From an uncultured Chlamydiae bacterium (GTDB lineage: Bacteria > Chlamydiota > Chlamydiia > Chlamydiales > Rhabdochlamydiaceae): a DNA stretch of 64,000 nucleotides. Below are positions 8,945-17,588 of the stretch, piece by piece; the first letter of the stretch is position 1; each line of letters begins with the position of its first letter. The stretch spans positions 1 through 64,000 of the forward strand of contig CAIJXB010000023.1 of the NCBI GenBank assembly GCA_903824495.1. Reading direction: 5' to 3'. The notes under the pieces are model-generated. The model searched no databases and was not told the DNA's origin. It saw only the letters and a program-made list of their open reading frames with translations. Position numbers and translations under genes: made by a program.

Positions 8945-9673
8945 CTAAGAGCTTAAAACGGCTTTGATGTGATCACATTGATTAGAGCCGCAGGTGCAGC
9001 CAATCGGCGATCCTAAGAAGACCTGATATTGATCTTCAAGATGGTCGGGATGAACGACCAGATAGAGGTTTTGTTTTAAAGGACGGATGATCCAAGAAGT
9101 AAAAGTGAGATCTTCTTCTGTAATGAGATCTTCTTCATCTTCGTATGACACTTGCTCATGGGCTTCGCTTCCCATCTTTTGAATGGATTTAGCGATTTGG
9201 CAGAAGGAGCAGTTGCAATTTGGCTCAGCAACAGGAAGTGTTGCTGAATTAGAAAGGCCCATCTCTAAAGAGATCTCTTGTACTTTACTGAGTATATAAG
9301 AAGGAAGATCTGGAGCGTTTCTTTCTTGCTCATTGTGGGTCATCATCGAACTGATGTTTTCAATTTCAAAGAATTTAATGCTGGGATTTGCTTCTTGAAC
9401 GGAGGAGTTCCTTTTATTGGCTTCTACTTCTGTGTTTACTGGTGCTTTGCTCTCAGTCTCGACATACTTAGCGTGAGCTCCAAAAATGGCCTGTACAACA
9501 ACAGCTTCTAGATCTGGGACGCGAACGAGGCCGCCGTCTTGCAAATGGATAAGTAAAGAGTGTTTTTCGCCCTCTTGCGTGGATTGCAAAGAAGAAATGT
9601 TTTTCCAAGAAGTAGAAATGTAGGGGGGGATACTTAAGACTTTATGATTAATCTTCATATTGATAGTCCACAA
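8945..9673 (-). CDS. hypothetical protein with SWIM-like zinc finger
   Basis: The protein has 242 residues and ends in CTCGSNQCDHIKAVL, which fits the CxCx4CxH pattern of SWIM zinc fingers. A second cysteine cluster, CNCSFCQIAK, lies near residue 155. The N-terminus (INHKVLSIPPYISTSWKNI) reads like a small beta domain carrying the internal element LLIHLQDGGLVRVPDLEAV. No signal peptide is visible. It sits between the SH3-domain gene and divergent phoH, the position of CT016. SWIM fingers bind nucleic acid or protein; the specific role is not known. Confidence 0.75.
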   Translation of the reverse strand: MWTINMKINHKVLSIPPYISTSWKNISSLQSTQEGEKHSLLIHLQDGGLVRVPDLEAVVVQAIFGAHAKYVETESKAPVNTEVEANKRNSSVQEANPSIKFFEIENISSMMTHNEQERNAPDLPSYILSKVQEISLEMGLSNSATLPVAEPNCNCSFCQIAKSIQKMGSEAHEQVSYEDEEDLITEEDLTFTSWIIRPLKQNLYLVVHPDHLEDQYQVFLGSPIGCTCGSNQCDHIKAVLSS

Positions 9674-9789
9674 GTTGAGTTAATCTCTAATTATGAGGGA
9701 GAAATAAAAAAAAGTCAATATTGCTCTGTAAAATAAATAGTTTACACGTTCCTCCCTGGGAGAGTTTTTGAAGATTTTGAAAAAAAAGA

Positions 9790-9817
9790 TTGTAGTACAA
9801 AAACTTTTTGGTATGCT
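9790..9817 (+). promoter_or_regulatory. possible sigma-70-type promoter of phoH
   Basis: TTGTAG at 9790-9795 and TATGCT at 9812-9817 are separated by 16 bases in an A/T-rich spacer, 34 bases before the phoH ATG. The -35 box is imperfect. This is pattern reading only. Confidence 0.35.
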
Positions 9818-9850
9818 CCGCCTTGAACTGCTCATAACAAGGAGAACCCG

Positions 9851-11164
9851 ATGTCTCGGAAAACGTTTGTGATCGATACGAATGTCTTACTGCATGATCC
9901 TAATGCTATTAGTAAATTTAAAGAAAATGATGTCGCGATTCCTCTTGGAGTTTTAGAAGAGCTCGATGGGATGAAAAGACAATCAGATGAGCTTGGGAGA
10001 AATGCAAGGACTGTCGTTCGTTTCATCGACTCTTTAAAAGAGATTAGTAAGGGAGACCTTCATAATGGGGTTCAAATCGAGCACGGGATTTCTGTTCGTA
10101 TCTACATCGATACAAAAGTATGTGAAAAAAAGATGTTCCCACTTCCTTTAGATCGAAACAATAACAGAATTCTTCTTGCAGCCTATCAACTGAAAGAAAA
10201 AGGGGAAAACGTTGTTTTAGTCTCTAAAGACTTTGTGATGAGAGTTAAAGCTGAAGCCATCGGGATCGAAGCGGAAGACTACGAAAATCTCAAAGTTGCT
10301 TTTGATCGCATGTATAAAGGATATAGGAAAATAGAAGTTCCTAAAAGAGACATCGACACATTTATCAAAGACGGGTTTCTTGTTACAGAGATCCACGATT
10401 TTCATCCGAATGAATACTGCCATCTAGTTTCTTCCGAGAACTCCTCAGCTGTTGGTAAATATAATTTCCACACTAAGAGACTTGAGCCTCTTTTAAAGAT
10501 GAACAGAGATGTGTGGGGGATTCACCCACTCAACGTTGAGCAAAAGTGCGCGCTTGACCTGCTTCTTCGCGATGACATCAAGCTTGTTTGTTTGATTGGT
10601 CAAGCGGGAACAGGAAAGACGCTCCTAGCGCTTGCCGCCGCTCTTAAAAAAGTATTCGATGAAACGGTCTATAGCCGCATTCTAGTCAGCCGTCCTATCG
10701 TGCCGCTTGGTAAAGACATTGGGTTCTTACCAGGTACTAAAGAAGAAAAGCTTTTCCACTGGATGCAGCCGATCTATGACAACTTAGAGTTTCTCTGCCA
10801 ATCAACAGGCGGGCCTGCTGCTGGCGCTGAGACTCAAAAGTGGATCATGGAAAGTAAGAAAATTGAAATGGAAGCTGTGACTTACATTCGAGGAAGAACA
10901 CTTCCTAAAATGTTCATCATCATCGATGAGGCTCAAAACTTAACTCCCCACGAAATCAAGACTGTTGTGTCAAGAGCAGGTCAGGGGACAAAGGTAGTCC
11001 TTACAGGAGATCCATCTCAAATCGATAATCCTTACTTAGACAAGGATTCCAACTCTCTTACTTATACGGTTTCAAGGTTCAAGAACCAAAGCATCTTTGG
11101 TCACATGCTCCTTGAAAAGACAGAAAGATCAGAGCTTGCAGCGATTGCGGCTGATATTTTGTAA
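9851..11164 (+). CDS. phoH: PhoH-family ATPase with N-terminal PIN domain
   Basis: The N-terminal 150 residues are a PIN-type RNase domain, beginning FVIDTNVLLHDP with the first metal-binding Asp at residue 9 and later acids in LEELDGM and VSKD. Residues about 220-437 are the PhoH ATPase with Walker A GQAGTGKT at 250-257 and Walker B FIIIDEAQN. This PIN-PhoH architecture (YlaK/PhoH2 type) is associated with RNA unwinding and cleavage. AAGGAG lies 6 bases before the ATG. The gene is transcribed divergently from the SWIM-type gene, and the order matches CT015-CT017 as I recall it. Confidence 0.93.
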   Translation: MSRKTFVIDTNVLLHDPNAISKFKENDVAIPLGVLEELDGMKRQSDELGRNARTVVRFIDSLKEISKGDLHNGVQIEHGISVRIYIDTKVCEKKMFPLPLDRNNNRILLAAYQLKEKGENVVLVSKDFVMRVKAEAIGIEAEDYENLKVAFDRMYKGYRKIEVPKRDIDTFIKDGFLVTEIHDFHPNEYCHLVSSENSSAVGKYNFHTKRLEPLLKMNRDVWGIHPLNVEQKCALDLLLRDDIKLVCLIGQAGTGKTLLALAAALKKVFDETVYSRILVSRPIVPLGKDIGFLPGTKEEKLFHWMQPIYDNLEFLCQSTGGPAAGAETQKWIMESKKIEMEAVTYIRGRTLPKMFIIIDEAQNLTPHEIKTVVSRAGQGTKVVLTGDPSQIDNPYLDKDSNSLTYTVSRFKNQSIFGHMLLEKTERSELAAIAADIL

Positions 11165-11203
11165 TGCACAGGAAAAAAGGGATCCCTTCTCTTTCTGCTC
11201 TAC

Positions 11204-11368
11204 CTAGAGATCAGGAAAGAGGGGGCTTCCTTGGATTGCATCTAAGATAGCGGCTGCAGTCAAAGCAACTACAAAGAAAGCTACGAACAATCGAGGGAAA
11301 ATCTCATTTCTCTTCGCTGTACATGCGCTTTTTATATCATCAGAAACTTTACGCCGATTTCGGTAAGT
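11204..11368 (-). other. 54 in-frame sense codons after the sbtA stop, membrane-helix-like
   Basis: Reading on from the sbtA TAA (11371-11369) in the same frame gives 54 sense codons to TAG at 11206-11204. They include a basic stretch (YRNRRKVSDD, TAKRNE) and a convincing membrane helix (LFVAFFVVALTAAAILDAI). There is no ATG or GTG; the only usual start codon is a TTG just before the helix. It may be a relic of a longer permease, a read-through tail or a small leaderless gene. Confidence 0.3.
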
Positions 11369-12337
11369 TTAAAAAGCGTATCCGGTTGCCATAGAAAAAT
11401 ACAAGGGGATGCCAATTGCAATATTAAATGGCAAGGTGATGCTGATACTGGTTGTAAGATAAAGGCCTGGATCAGCGTCTGGTAGCGCCATTTTTACAGC
11501 GGCTGGCGCTGCAATATAAGAAGCGCTCGCAGCCATTGTTGCCAAAATAGCGGTTCCACCAGGTGAGAGCCCTGCAAGTGTTCCTGCAATGAGGCCAAAA
11601 GCAGCAAATACTAAAGGCATAGCCGTACCAAAGAGCAACATGAACACTAATGAAGATTTAATGGCTTTTAGCCGAGAAGCCGCAACAACACCCATTTCTA
11701 AAAGAAAGAAAGCTAACACTCCCTGAAAGGGTGTGATAAAGACTTTGGAGACGGACTCTATGCCGACGCGATCTGCAAATAATCCAACTAATAAGCCGCC
11801 AGAAAGGAGTATCACACTTTTTCCAGTAATGGTCTCGTGTAAAACTTTCCCAAGACGAACTTCTTTTCCTCTATTCTTGAGTACTTGATAGATCATTAAG
11901 GCGACAATGATCCCAGGAATTTCAAGAACAACGACAAGAGCCGTCACAAACCCCTCATAGGTAATATGGGAAAGCTCGGCAAAATTAACAGCTGCCATGA
12001 ATGTGACAGCTGATACGGATCCAAAATGCGCAGCAAGAGCTGCAGAGTTTGTGCGGTTGATTTTTCCAAGCTTTAACGCGACAAAATAGGCAATGATTGG
12101 AGTTAAGATAGCAAGAGCTAAAGTTGCCACCATCGGACAAAAGATAACGTCTAGCGAAGTGTTTGACAGGGCAATTCCACCTTTTAAACCAATGGCAAAG
12201 AGCAAATACATAGAGATAGTCTCATGCACTTGCGCCGGGATCCTTAAATCGCTTTTAACCAAAGCTGCAAAGCTGCCAATGATAAAACAAAGGACTGCTG
12301 GACTTGTGAGATTTGAGACAATTAAAGCTGTATTCAT
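11369..12337 (-). CDS. sbtA: SbtA-type sodium-dependent bicarbonate permease
   Basis: This 322-residue, highly hydrophobic protein has about ten membrane segments and reads as the SbtA/DUF897 family (COG3329): the N-terminus LTSPAVLCFIIGSFAALVKSDLRIP, then LLFAIGLKGGIALS, and later GGTAILATMAASASYIAAPAA. SbtA proteins import bicarbonate with sodium across the inner membrane. Cyanobacterial members are longer because of extra loops; the length here suits the proteobacterial type. It is a solitary gene between phoH and the helicase. An inorganic-carbon importer in an intracellular bacterium could feed carboxylases such as acetyl-CoA carboxylase, which is inference. A 54-codon open stretch continues in frame after the TAA stop. 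Confidence 0.88.
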   Translation of the reverse strand: MNTALIVSNLTSPAVLCFIIGSFAALVKSDLRIPAQVHETISMYLLFAIGLKGGIALSNTSLDVIFCPMVATLALAILTPIIAYFVALKLGKINRTNSAALAAHFGSVSAVTFMAAVNFAELSHITYEGFVTALVVVLEIPGIIVALMIYQVLKNRGKEVRLGKVLHETITGKSVILLSGGLLVGLFADRVGIESVSKVFITPFQGVLAFFLLEMGVVAASRLKAIKSSLVFMLLFGTAMPLVFAAFGLIAGTLAGLSPGGTAILATMAASASYIAAPAAVKMALPDADPGLYLTTSISITLPFNIAIGIPLYFSMATGYAF

Positions 12338-12528
12338 AGGAGTGCTGCTGACCCATAGTTATGAAGTTTCTTTGAGGTATAACACCAAACTCATTAAGTC
12401 GCTAGTTTGCAAAGAGGGGTTTATTTTTTTTAGGAGATTTTTTGCTGGAATACAAAGGAGATGCAGTTTTTGAGCCGAATTCTGCATCTTCATGCAGTTT
12501 TTCGATCGTTTTTTGCCGTAGAATAGAA

Positions 12529-12563
12529 AAAGGCCGATGAAGCTTCTAGCTTCATCGGCCTTT
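12529..12563 (-). terminator. Rho-independent terminator of the DEAD-box helicase
   Basis: A perfect 15-bp inverted repeat (AAAGGCCGATGAAGC and its complement) has a 5-base loop. Read on the minus strand it ends in TTTTT, 26 bases past the helicase stop codon. It is the strongest intrinsic terminator in the window. Confidence 0.88.
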
Positions 12564-12588
12564 ATTATGAAAATACTTAAGTTACTGA

Positions 12589-14361
12589 CTAGTACTTCTT
12601 CTTCGCTTTTTTGAAGTCAGCCGTCTTAGCACCTGCAGGAGATGGGTGGACGAATTTCTTTTTAGGGAAATCTCCAAAAGGGCGGTCTGCAGAGCGTGGC
12701 GCTCTTGCAGGACGATCTGAGGAGTAAGCTGGTCTTTCAGCTCTGTCAAAAGAGCGAGGTGCTCTTGCTGGACGATCAGAAGAGAAGCTAGGTCTTTCAG
12801 AGCGATCAAAGGATCTTGCTGGTCTGTCTGATCCTTCAAAGGAACGGAAAGCTTTTTCAGGACGATCAGAAGAGAAAGCTGGTCTTTCAGCTCTATCAAA
12901 AGAACGAGCTGGTCTGTCTCTTCTTCCTTCGCCTCTAGAACCACTCATACCGCTTCTTTCTCTCCACTCACCACGGTCGCCGCGACGGCCGAAAGATCTG
13001 GAAGATCCAGCGTATTTTTTCTCTTTTTTGATTTCAGCGTGCTCAGGAACACCGATTGTCTCAGGTCCATCGATAGGATTTTGTGACAAAATGAGTCCGA
13101 GGAGTTTTCCTGCGAATTCTTTGATGTCGGTATCGTTTCCGAGAGAATCTAGTATTGCAGTTGTTTCTTGAGCAGGAGTTTGTTTTCCTAGTTGCTCAAC
13201 AAGTCTGCGTACTTGAGACTTTCTGATCTCTTGTTTAGAAGGAATGTAAAGTCTTTCAAAGTTTCCACCCGCTTTTTGTTGGAAGTGAAGAAGTTTGCCA
13301 AGTTCTCTTGTTGTTACAAGAGTTAAAGAAGCACCTTTTCTTCCAGCTCTTCCTGTACGGCCGATACGGTGGACATAGTTGTCTGCATCGTAGGGGATGT
13401 GGAAGTTGATAACGTTTGTAACATCAACGATGTTAAGTCCTCTTGCAGCAACGTCAGTCGCAACAAGAATACGGGACTTACCAGCTCTGAATGCATGGAT
13501 AACCGATTCTCTTTGGTTTTGTTCCATGTCTCCGTGAAGGGAGCTTGCAGCATGTCCTCTAGAGTTTAGAACTTGAGATAGACGATCTACTTCTTTTTTT
13601 GTCTTACAGAATAGAATTGCTTTATCCATGTCTTGTGCTTCAAAAAGACGGATCACAGCTTCATCTCTTTCAGAGTCGGCTACGATGCAATAGCTTTGAG
13701 AGATGTCCGCATTCGATGTTTGTGTCGAAGCAGCTTTCACAAGCGTTGGGTTTTTAAGGATCTTTTTAGCAAGCGATTGGATAGGTGCTGGCATTGTTGC
13801 AGAGAAAAGAAGAGTTTGTCTTTCTTCTGGAAGAAGCTCAAAAATTGCTTGAATGTCTTCTAAAAAGCCCATGTCGAGCATTTCATCAGCTTCGTCTACA
13901 ATCACAAGCCAAGGCTTTAGGCCTGTTGCTTTACCTGATTGAAGAAGATCTAAAAGTCTTCCAGGAGTTGCAACAACAACGTGAGCGCCTCTTCGGATCG
14001 CATCAATTTGTGTGTTGAATGATTTTCCACCGTAAACGGTAGCAACTTTCGCTCTGAGGTTGAATCCGAGCTTTGCGATCTCTTCACTTACTTGAGAAGT
14101 AAGTTCTCTTGTAGGAGTGATGACGAGGACTTCAACTTGTCCTGTATTTTTTAACATATTAAGAGCTGGCAAGCTAAAAGCCGCTGTTTTGCCTGTTCCT
14201 GTTTGCGCTTGTCCAATGACATCAACACCTGATAGAATCAGGGGGATAACGTCTTGCTGGATAGGGCTTGGAGTCTTGAAGCCAGCTTTTTTCAAGGAAA
14301 TAAGAATCTCTTCTCTAAGTCCTAGATCTTTAAAGCCGTTTTCTTCTTGTAGATCGTCCAT
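12589..14361 (-). CDS. DEAD-box ATP-dependent RNA helicase with Arg/Ser-rich repeat tail
   Basis: All helicase motifs are present: Q-motif region FKTPSPIQQ, Walker A AQTGTGKT (52-59), PTREL, DEAD at 156-159, SAT at 187-189 and HRIGRTGRAGRKG near 330. It is a cold-shock/ribosome-assembly type helicase (DeaD/RhlE-like). Residues about 480-575 form a low-complexity tail of imperfect RPARSFDRAERPAFSSD-type units, a basic RNA-binding style extension. No DbpA RRM domain is obvious. The gene is monocistronic with its own strong terminator and is divergent from uup. Confidence 0.94.
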   Translation of the reverse strand: MDDLQEENGFKDLGLREEILISLKKAGFKTPSPIQQDVIPLILSGVDVIGQAQTGTGKTAAFSLPALNMLKNTGQVEVLVITPTRELTSQVSEEIAKLGFNLRAKVATVYGGKSFNTQIDAIRRGAHVVVATPGRLLDLLQSGKATGLKPWLVIVDEADEMLDMGFLEDIQAIFELLPEERQTLLFSATMPAPIQSLAKKILKNPTLVKAASTQTSNADISQSYCIVADSERDEAVIRLFEAQDMDKAILFCKTKKEVDRLSQVLNSRGHAASSLHGDMEQNQRESVIHAFRAGKSRILVATDVAARGLNIVDVTNVINFHIPYDADNYVHRIGRTGRAGRKGASLTLVTTRELGKLLHFQQKAGGNFERLYIPSKQEIRKSQVRRLVEQLGKQTPAQETTAILDSLGNDTDIKEFAGKLLGLILSQNPIDGPETIGVPEHAEIKKEKKYAGSSRSFGRRGDRGEWRERSGMSGSRGEGRRDRPARSFDRAERPAFSSDRPEKAFRSFEGSDRPARSFDRSERPSFSSDRPARAPRSFDRAERPAYSSDRPARAPRSADRPFGDFPKKKFVHPSPAGAKTADFKKAKKKY

Positions 14362-14592
14362 GTTTTTTGTCCTTTTGTATAGGGATTATTTAAGTGTACT
14401 TTTGACTACATGCGCATATTCTTTAATTTAAGAAAAGCCGTGTCTTTCATCCTATCAACAAGAGAAACAAAACAAGCGATCAGCAAGCGGTCAAAACAAA
14501 TGAATTTAATCATTATCGCGGAAAGGATAACATGATCGGGTAATTTCTACGAGAAGAATAAAAATTGACCGGTTGAAAGGAAAATAATAACT

Positions 14593-16356
14593 ATGGCGCT
14601 GCTGTTGAGTCTGCATGACATTTCAAAATCTTTTGGATCTCAAAAACTTTTTGAACATCTCTCCCTCTCTATCAATGAAGGGGATAGGATGGGCTTGGGA
14701 GGACCCAACGGCGCCGGCAAATCCACCTTGTTAAAAATTCTTTATGGGATTGAGGACTCGGATGAGGGGCACGTGGCCAAAAAACAAGGGCTTAGAATGT
14801 CCTATGCCGGCCAGTCCCCAGAATTCCCTGCAAAACCACTAGAAGAAATTTTAATCAAGGAAGTTCCCCATCTTTCAGAGGAAGATGCCAGGGTAAGGGC
14901 TCACATCCTATTAGATAAGGCCAAATTCCCCGATTTTATGGCTCTTCCGGCCAATCTTTCTGGCGGATGGAAGAAACGGCTTGATATCGTCAAGGCTTGG
15001 ATGAGAGAGCCTGATCTAGTGCTTCTTGACGAACCAACAAACCACTTGGACCTTGAGGGGATCGACTGGCTAGAGAATTTTTTAAAAAAAGAAAGGGTTG
15101 CCTGTCTTATTGTCAGCCATGACAGACGTTTTTTACAAAATGTCTGCAACCGAGTTGCAGAGCTCCATAAATGTTTCCCCGATGGCGTCTTTGTAAGTGA
15201 TGGCAACTGGGAAACATTTTTAGAAAGAAAAGATGAATTTTTGAAAGGGCAACTAGAAAGAGAGAGAAGCTTAGCAGGAACAGTCCGCGATGAAGTTGAT
15301 TGGTTAAGGCGCTCTCCAAAAGCTCGTACAACTAAATCTAAATCTAGAATTGATAAAGCGCATAACCTAATAGAAGAGCTGCAAAATGTTCGACAAAGAA
15401 ATACAAGCCAAAAAGCAGAACTCCAGTTTGCTGCGTCTGAAAGAGAAACAAGAAATCTTCTTGTAGCCACCAACCTTTCAAAAACTCTAGGAGGAAAGCT
15501 GCTCTTTCGAGGTGTGAACATAAAGCTCTCTCCAGGAACGCGCCTTGGCATTGTTGGTAGAAATGGAACTGGTAAAACAACACTTCTTAAGATTTTAGCA
15601 GGGGAGATCTCTCAAGATCTTGGAACAGTAAAGTACGCGCAAGATTTAAGCCTTGTGTATTTCGATCAACATAGAGAAACATTAGATCCTAAAAGCACCT
15701 TAAGAGAAGCTCTGTCGCCTCAAGGAGACTTCGTAAGATTTCAAGGTCAAGAGATGCACGTAAACGGATGGGCAAAGAAATTTCTCTTTTCTCCTGAAAG
15801 GCTCAGCCTTCCTGTAAGCTGTCTTTCAGGTGGAGAAAAAGCTCGTATTTTAATGGCCGGTCTTATGCTAAAACCAGCAGACCTTCTTTTTCTCGATGAG
15901 CCTACAAACGATCTTGATATCCCAACTCTTGAAGTGATCGAAGAGAGCCTTTTAGAATTCCCAGGAGCTGTGGTTCTCATTACTCATGATCGCTATCTTA
16001 TGGATAAGATCTGCACCCAAATCCTAGCTTTAGGAGAAGGGGAAGAGCCTAAACTCTATGCAGACTACGCTCAATGGGAAGCTGCTGAAAAAGCCGCTCC
16101 CAAACAAAAAGAAACCATAAAAGTAGCTTCTGCTCCACCTGTTAAGAAAAAGCTCTCTTATAAGGATCAAAAGGAGCTCGATGGCATGGAAGCATCTATT
16201 GCCTCCCTAGAGCAGGAAATAGCCTCTTTAAACACCAAAGCTCTAGAGGCTGATAGTAAAAAACAGCTAGAGATCTATGAACAAATGGGGCTTTCTCAAA
16301 AAAGACTTGATGATCTCTACGAACGTTGGCAATACCTTTTGGATCTTTCAAAGTAA
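14593..16356 (+). CDS. uup: ABC-F ATPase, Uup type
   Basis: Two ABC cassettes in one soluble chain with no membrane domain. Cassette 1 has Walker A GPNGAGKST, signature LSGGWKKRL and Walker B LVLLDEPTNHLDL. Cassette 2 has GRNGTGKTT, LSGGEKARI and LLFLDEPTNDLDI. The inter-cassette linker is basic (SPKARTTKSKSRIDKA). The C-terminal 65 residues form a coiled coil (KELDGMEASIASLEQEIASL), the DNA-binding CTD typical of Uup rather than EttA. ABC-F proteins act on ribosomes; Uup is also linked to transposon excision. GAAAGGA precedes the ATG at a long spacing. Confidence 0.9.
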   Translation: MALLLSLHDISKSFGSQKLFEHLSLSINEGDRMGLGGPNGAGKSTLLKILYGIEDSDEGHVAKKQGLRMSYAGQSPEFPAKPLEEILIKEVPHLSEEDARVRAHILLDKAKFPDFMALPANLSGGWKKRLDIVKAWMREPDLVLLDEPTNHLDLEGIDWLENFLKKERVACLIVSHDRRFLQNVCNRVAELHKCFPDGVFVSDGNWETFLERKDEFLKGQLERERSLAGTVRDEVDWLRRSPKARTTKSKSRIDKAHNLIEELQNVRQRNTSQKAELQFAASERETRNLLVATNLSKTLGGKLLFRGVNIKLSPGTRLGIVGRNGTGKTTLLKILAGEISQDLGTVKYAQDLSLVYFDQHRETLDPKSTLREALSPQGDFVRFQGQEMHVNGWAKKFLFSPERLSLPVSCLSGGEKARILMAGLMLKPADLLFLDEPTNDLDIPTLEVIEESLLEFPGAVVLITHDRYLMDKICTQILALGEGEEPKLYADYAQWEAAEKAAPKQKETIKVASAPPVKKKLSYKDQKELDGMEASIASLEQEIASLNTKALEADSKKQLEIYEQMGLSQKRLDDLYERWQYLLDLSK

Positions 16357-16437
16357 GGAAAATTTTGCATTGGCCAGAAAAACTATCATAATGTTACTCT
16401 TTTTCGAAATTCATATATGATTGAGAGGAAAAGTAAT

Positions 16438-17586
16438 ATGAAAAAATATGCTTTAATATTGAGTACTGGCTTTGCCATGTTCTCTATGTTCTTTGGTTCA
16501 GGGAACATAGTATTTCCTATTTTGGTAGGACAGCAAAGTGGAGGCCACTATATCCTTTCAGCTCTTGGGATCTTTTTAACGGGCGTTTTCGTGCCTTTTT
16601 TAGGGGTACTAGCCATGATGCTGTGCAAAGGAAGCTTAAACGATTTCTTCCGCTCAATAGGAAAGCTTGGAACCTTTGTTTTTTCTTTAATAGCACTTTC
16701 TTTAATGGGCCCTTTTGGGGTTCTTCCTCGCTGCATCGTTGTAGCTCATGGAGCCTTTTTACAAGTCTTTTCTTCAGCTTCCCTTATCTGGGTCAGTTTA
16801 GGCCTATGTGCCGTAATTTATTTTTTAACAGTTAACAAAAATAGGATCATCCCCGTACTTGGTAGTTTTTTAACTCCAGTTCTTCTAGTCGCTATCTTAG
16901 CTATTTTTGTATGTGCTCTTGTTAAAGGATCTTTACCATCCTTTGCAGAAACAGACCTTGCTTGGAGCTCTTTTAAAATGGGCTTCTTTAAAGGGTACCA
17001 GACGATGGACCTCTTGGCTGCAGTGTTTTTCTCTACATTCATTATTTCTCATCTGCAAAGCGCAAGTGGCGAAGACGCTTCAGAAAAATCCTCCATCCGT
17101 ACCTTTTGGAAAGCCTCCCTCATCGGTGGTGGCCTTTTAACTGTTGTATACTTCTTCTTAGTTCTTTTAGGCAGCATCTACGCTCCAGAGCTTGCTTCTA
17201 TTGCACCTCAAGAGATGTTTGGCTATATCGCCTTAAAAACTCTAGGGCCACTAGCAGCTCCTTGTATGTGCATTGCGGTAGTTTTAGCATGTCTAACAAC
17301 AGCTGTGATTTTGGCAGCCCTTTTTGCTGAGTTCTTACGTAAAGACATTTGCAGAGAAAAAATTGGCAATAAAACGTCTTTGGTCGTAACTCTTCTCATT
17401 GCCTTTGTGATCTCTACCTTGCAATTTTCTGGCATCATGAGATTCTTAGGCCCCGTGATTGAGATGATCTACCCAGCGCTTATTATGCTAGCAATCGTTA
17501 ATGTCATCCATAGAACCTGGGGCTTTAAAAACACCCACTGGCCAACGACTTTGACACTCGCTGCTAAGTTCTTCTCAGGTCTTTAA
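16438..17586 (+). CDS. brnQ: branched-chain amino acid:cation symporter BrnQ
   Basis: This is an integral membrane protein of about 382 residues with around eleven hydrophobic segments, opening with the LIVCS-family signature ALILSTGFAMFSMFFGSGNIVFP. It imports Leu/Ile/Val with sodium or protons across the inner membrane, fitting the amino-acid auxotrophy of chlamydiae. I chose the ATG at 16438 because GAGAGGA lies 8 bases upstream; the frame opens earlier at 16417 but that ATG has no ribosome-binding site. The following gene starts 3 bases after the stop. Confidence 0.92.
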   Translation: MKKYALILSTGFAMFSMFFGSGNIVFPILVGQQSGGHYILSALGIFLTGVFVPFLGVLAMMLCKGSLNDFFRSIGKLGTFVFSLIALSLMGPFGVLPRCIVVAHGAFLQVFSSASLIWVSLGLCAVIYFLTVNKNRIIPVLGSFLTPVLLVAILAIFVCALVKGSLPSFAETDLAWSSFKMGFFKGYQTMDLLAAVFFSTFIISHLQSASGEDASEKSSIRTFWKASLIGGGLLTVVYFFLVLLGSIYAPELASIAPQEMFGYIALKTLGPLAAPCMCIAVVLACLTTAVILAALFAEFLRKDICREKIGNKTSLVVTLLIAFVISTLQFSGIMRFLGPVIEMIYPALIMLAIVNVIHRTWGFKNTHWPTTLTLAAKFFSGL

Positions 17587-17588
17587 TT

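Noticed and set aside
12093..12473. 126-codon plus-strand frame opposite sbtA
   Set aside because: It is antisense to a clear permease gene and has no recognisable protein features.
14901..15551. 216-codon minus-strand frame opposite uup
   Set aside because: It lies wholly within the Uup coding region; composition is that of a shadow frame and no start signal is seen.
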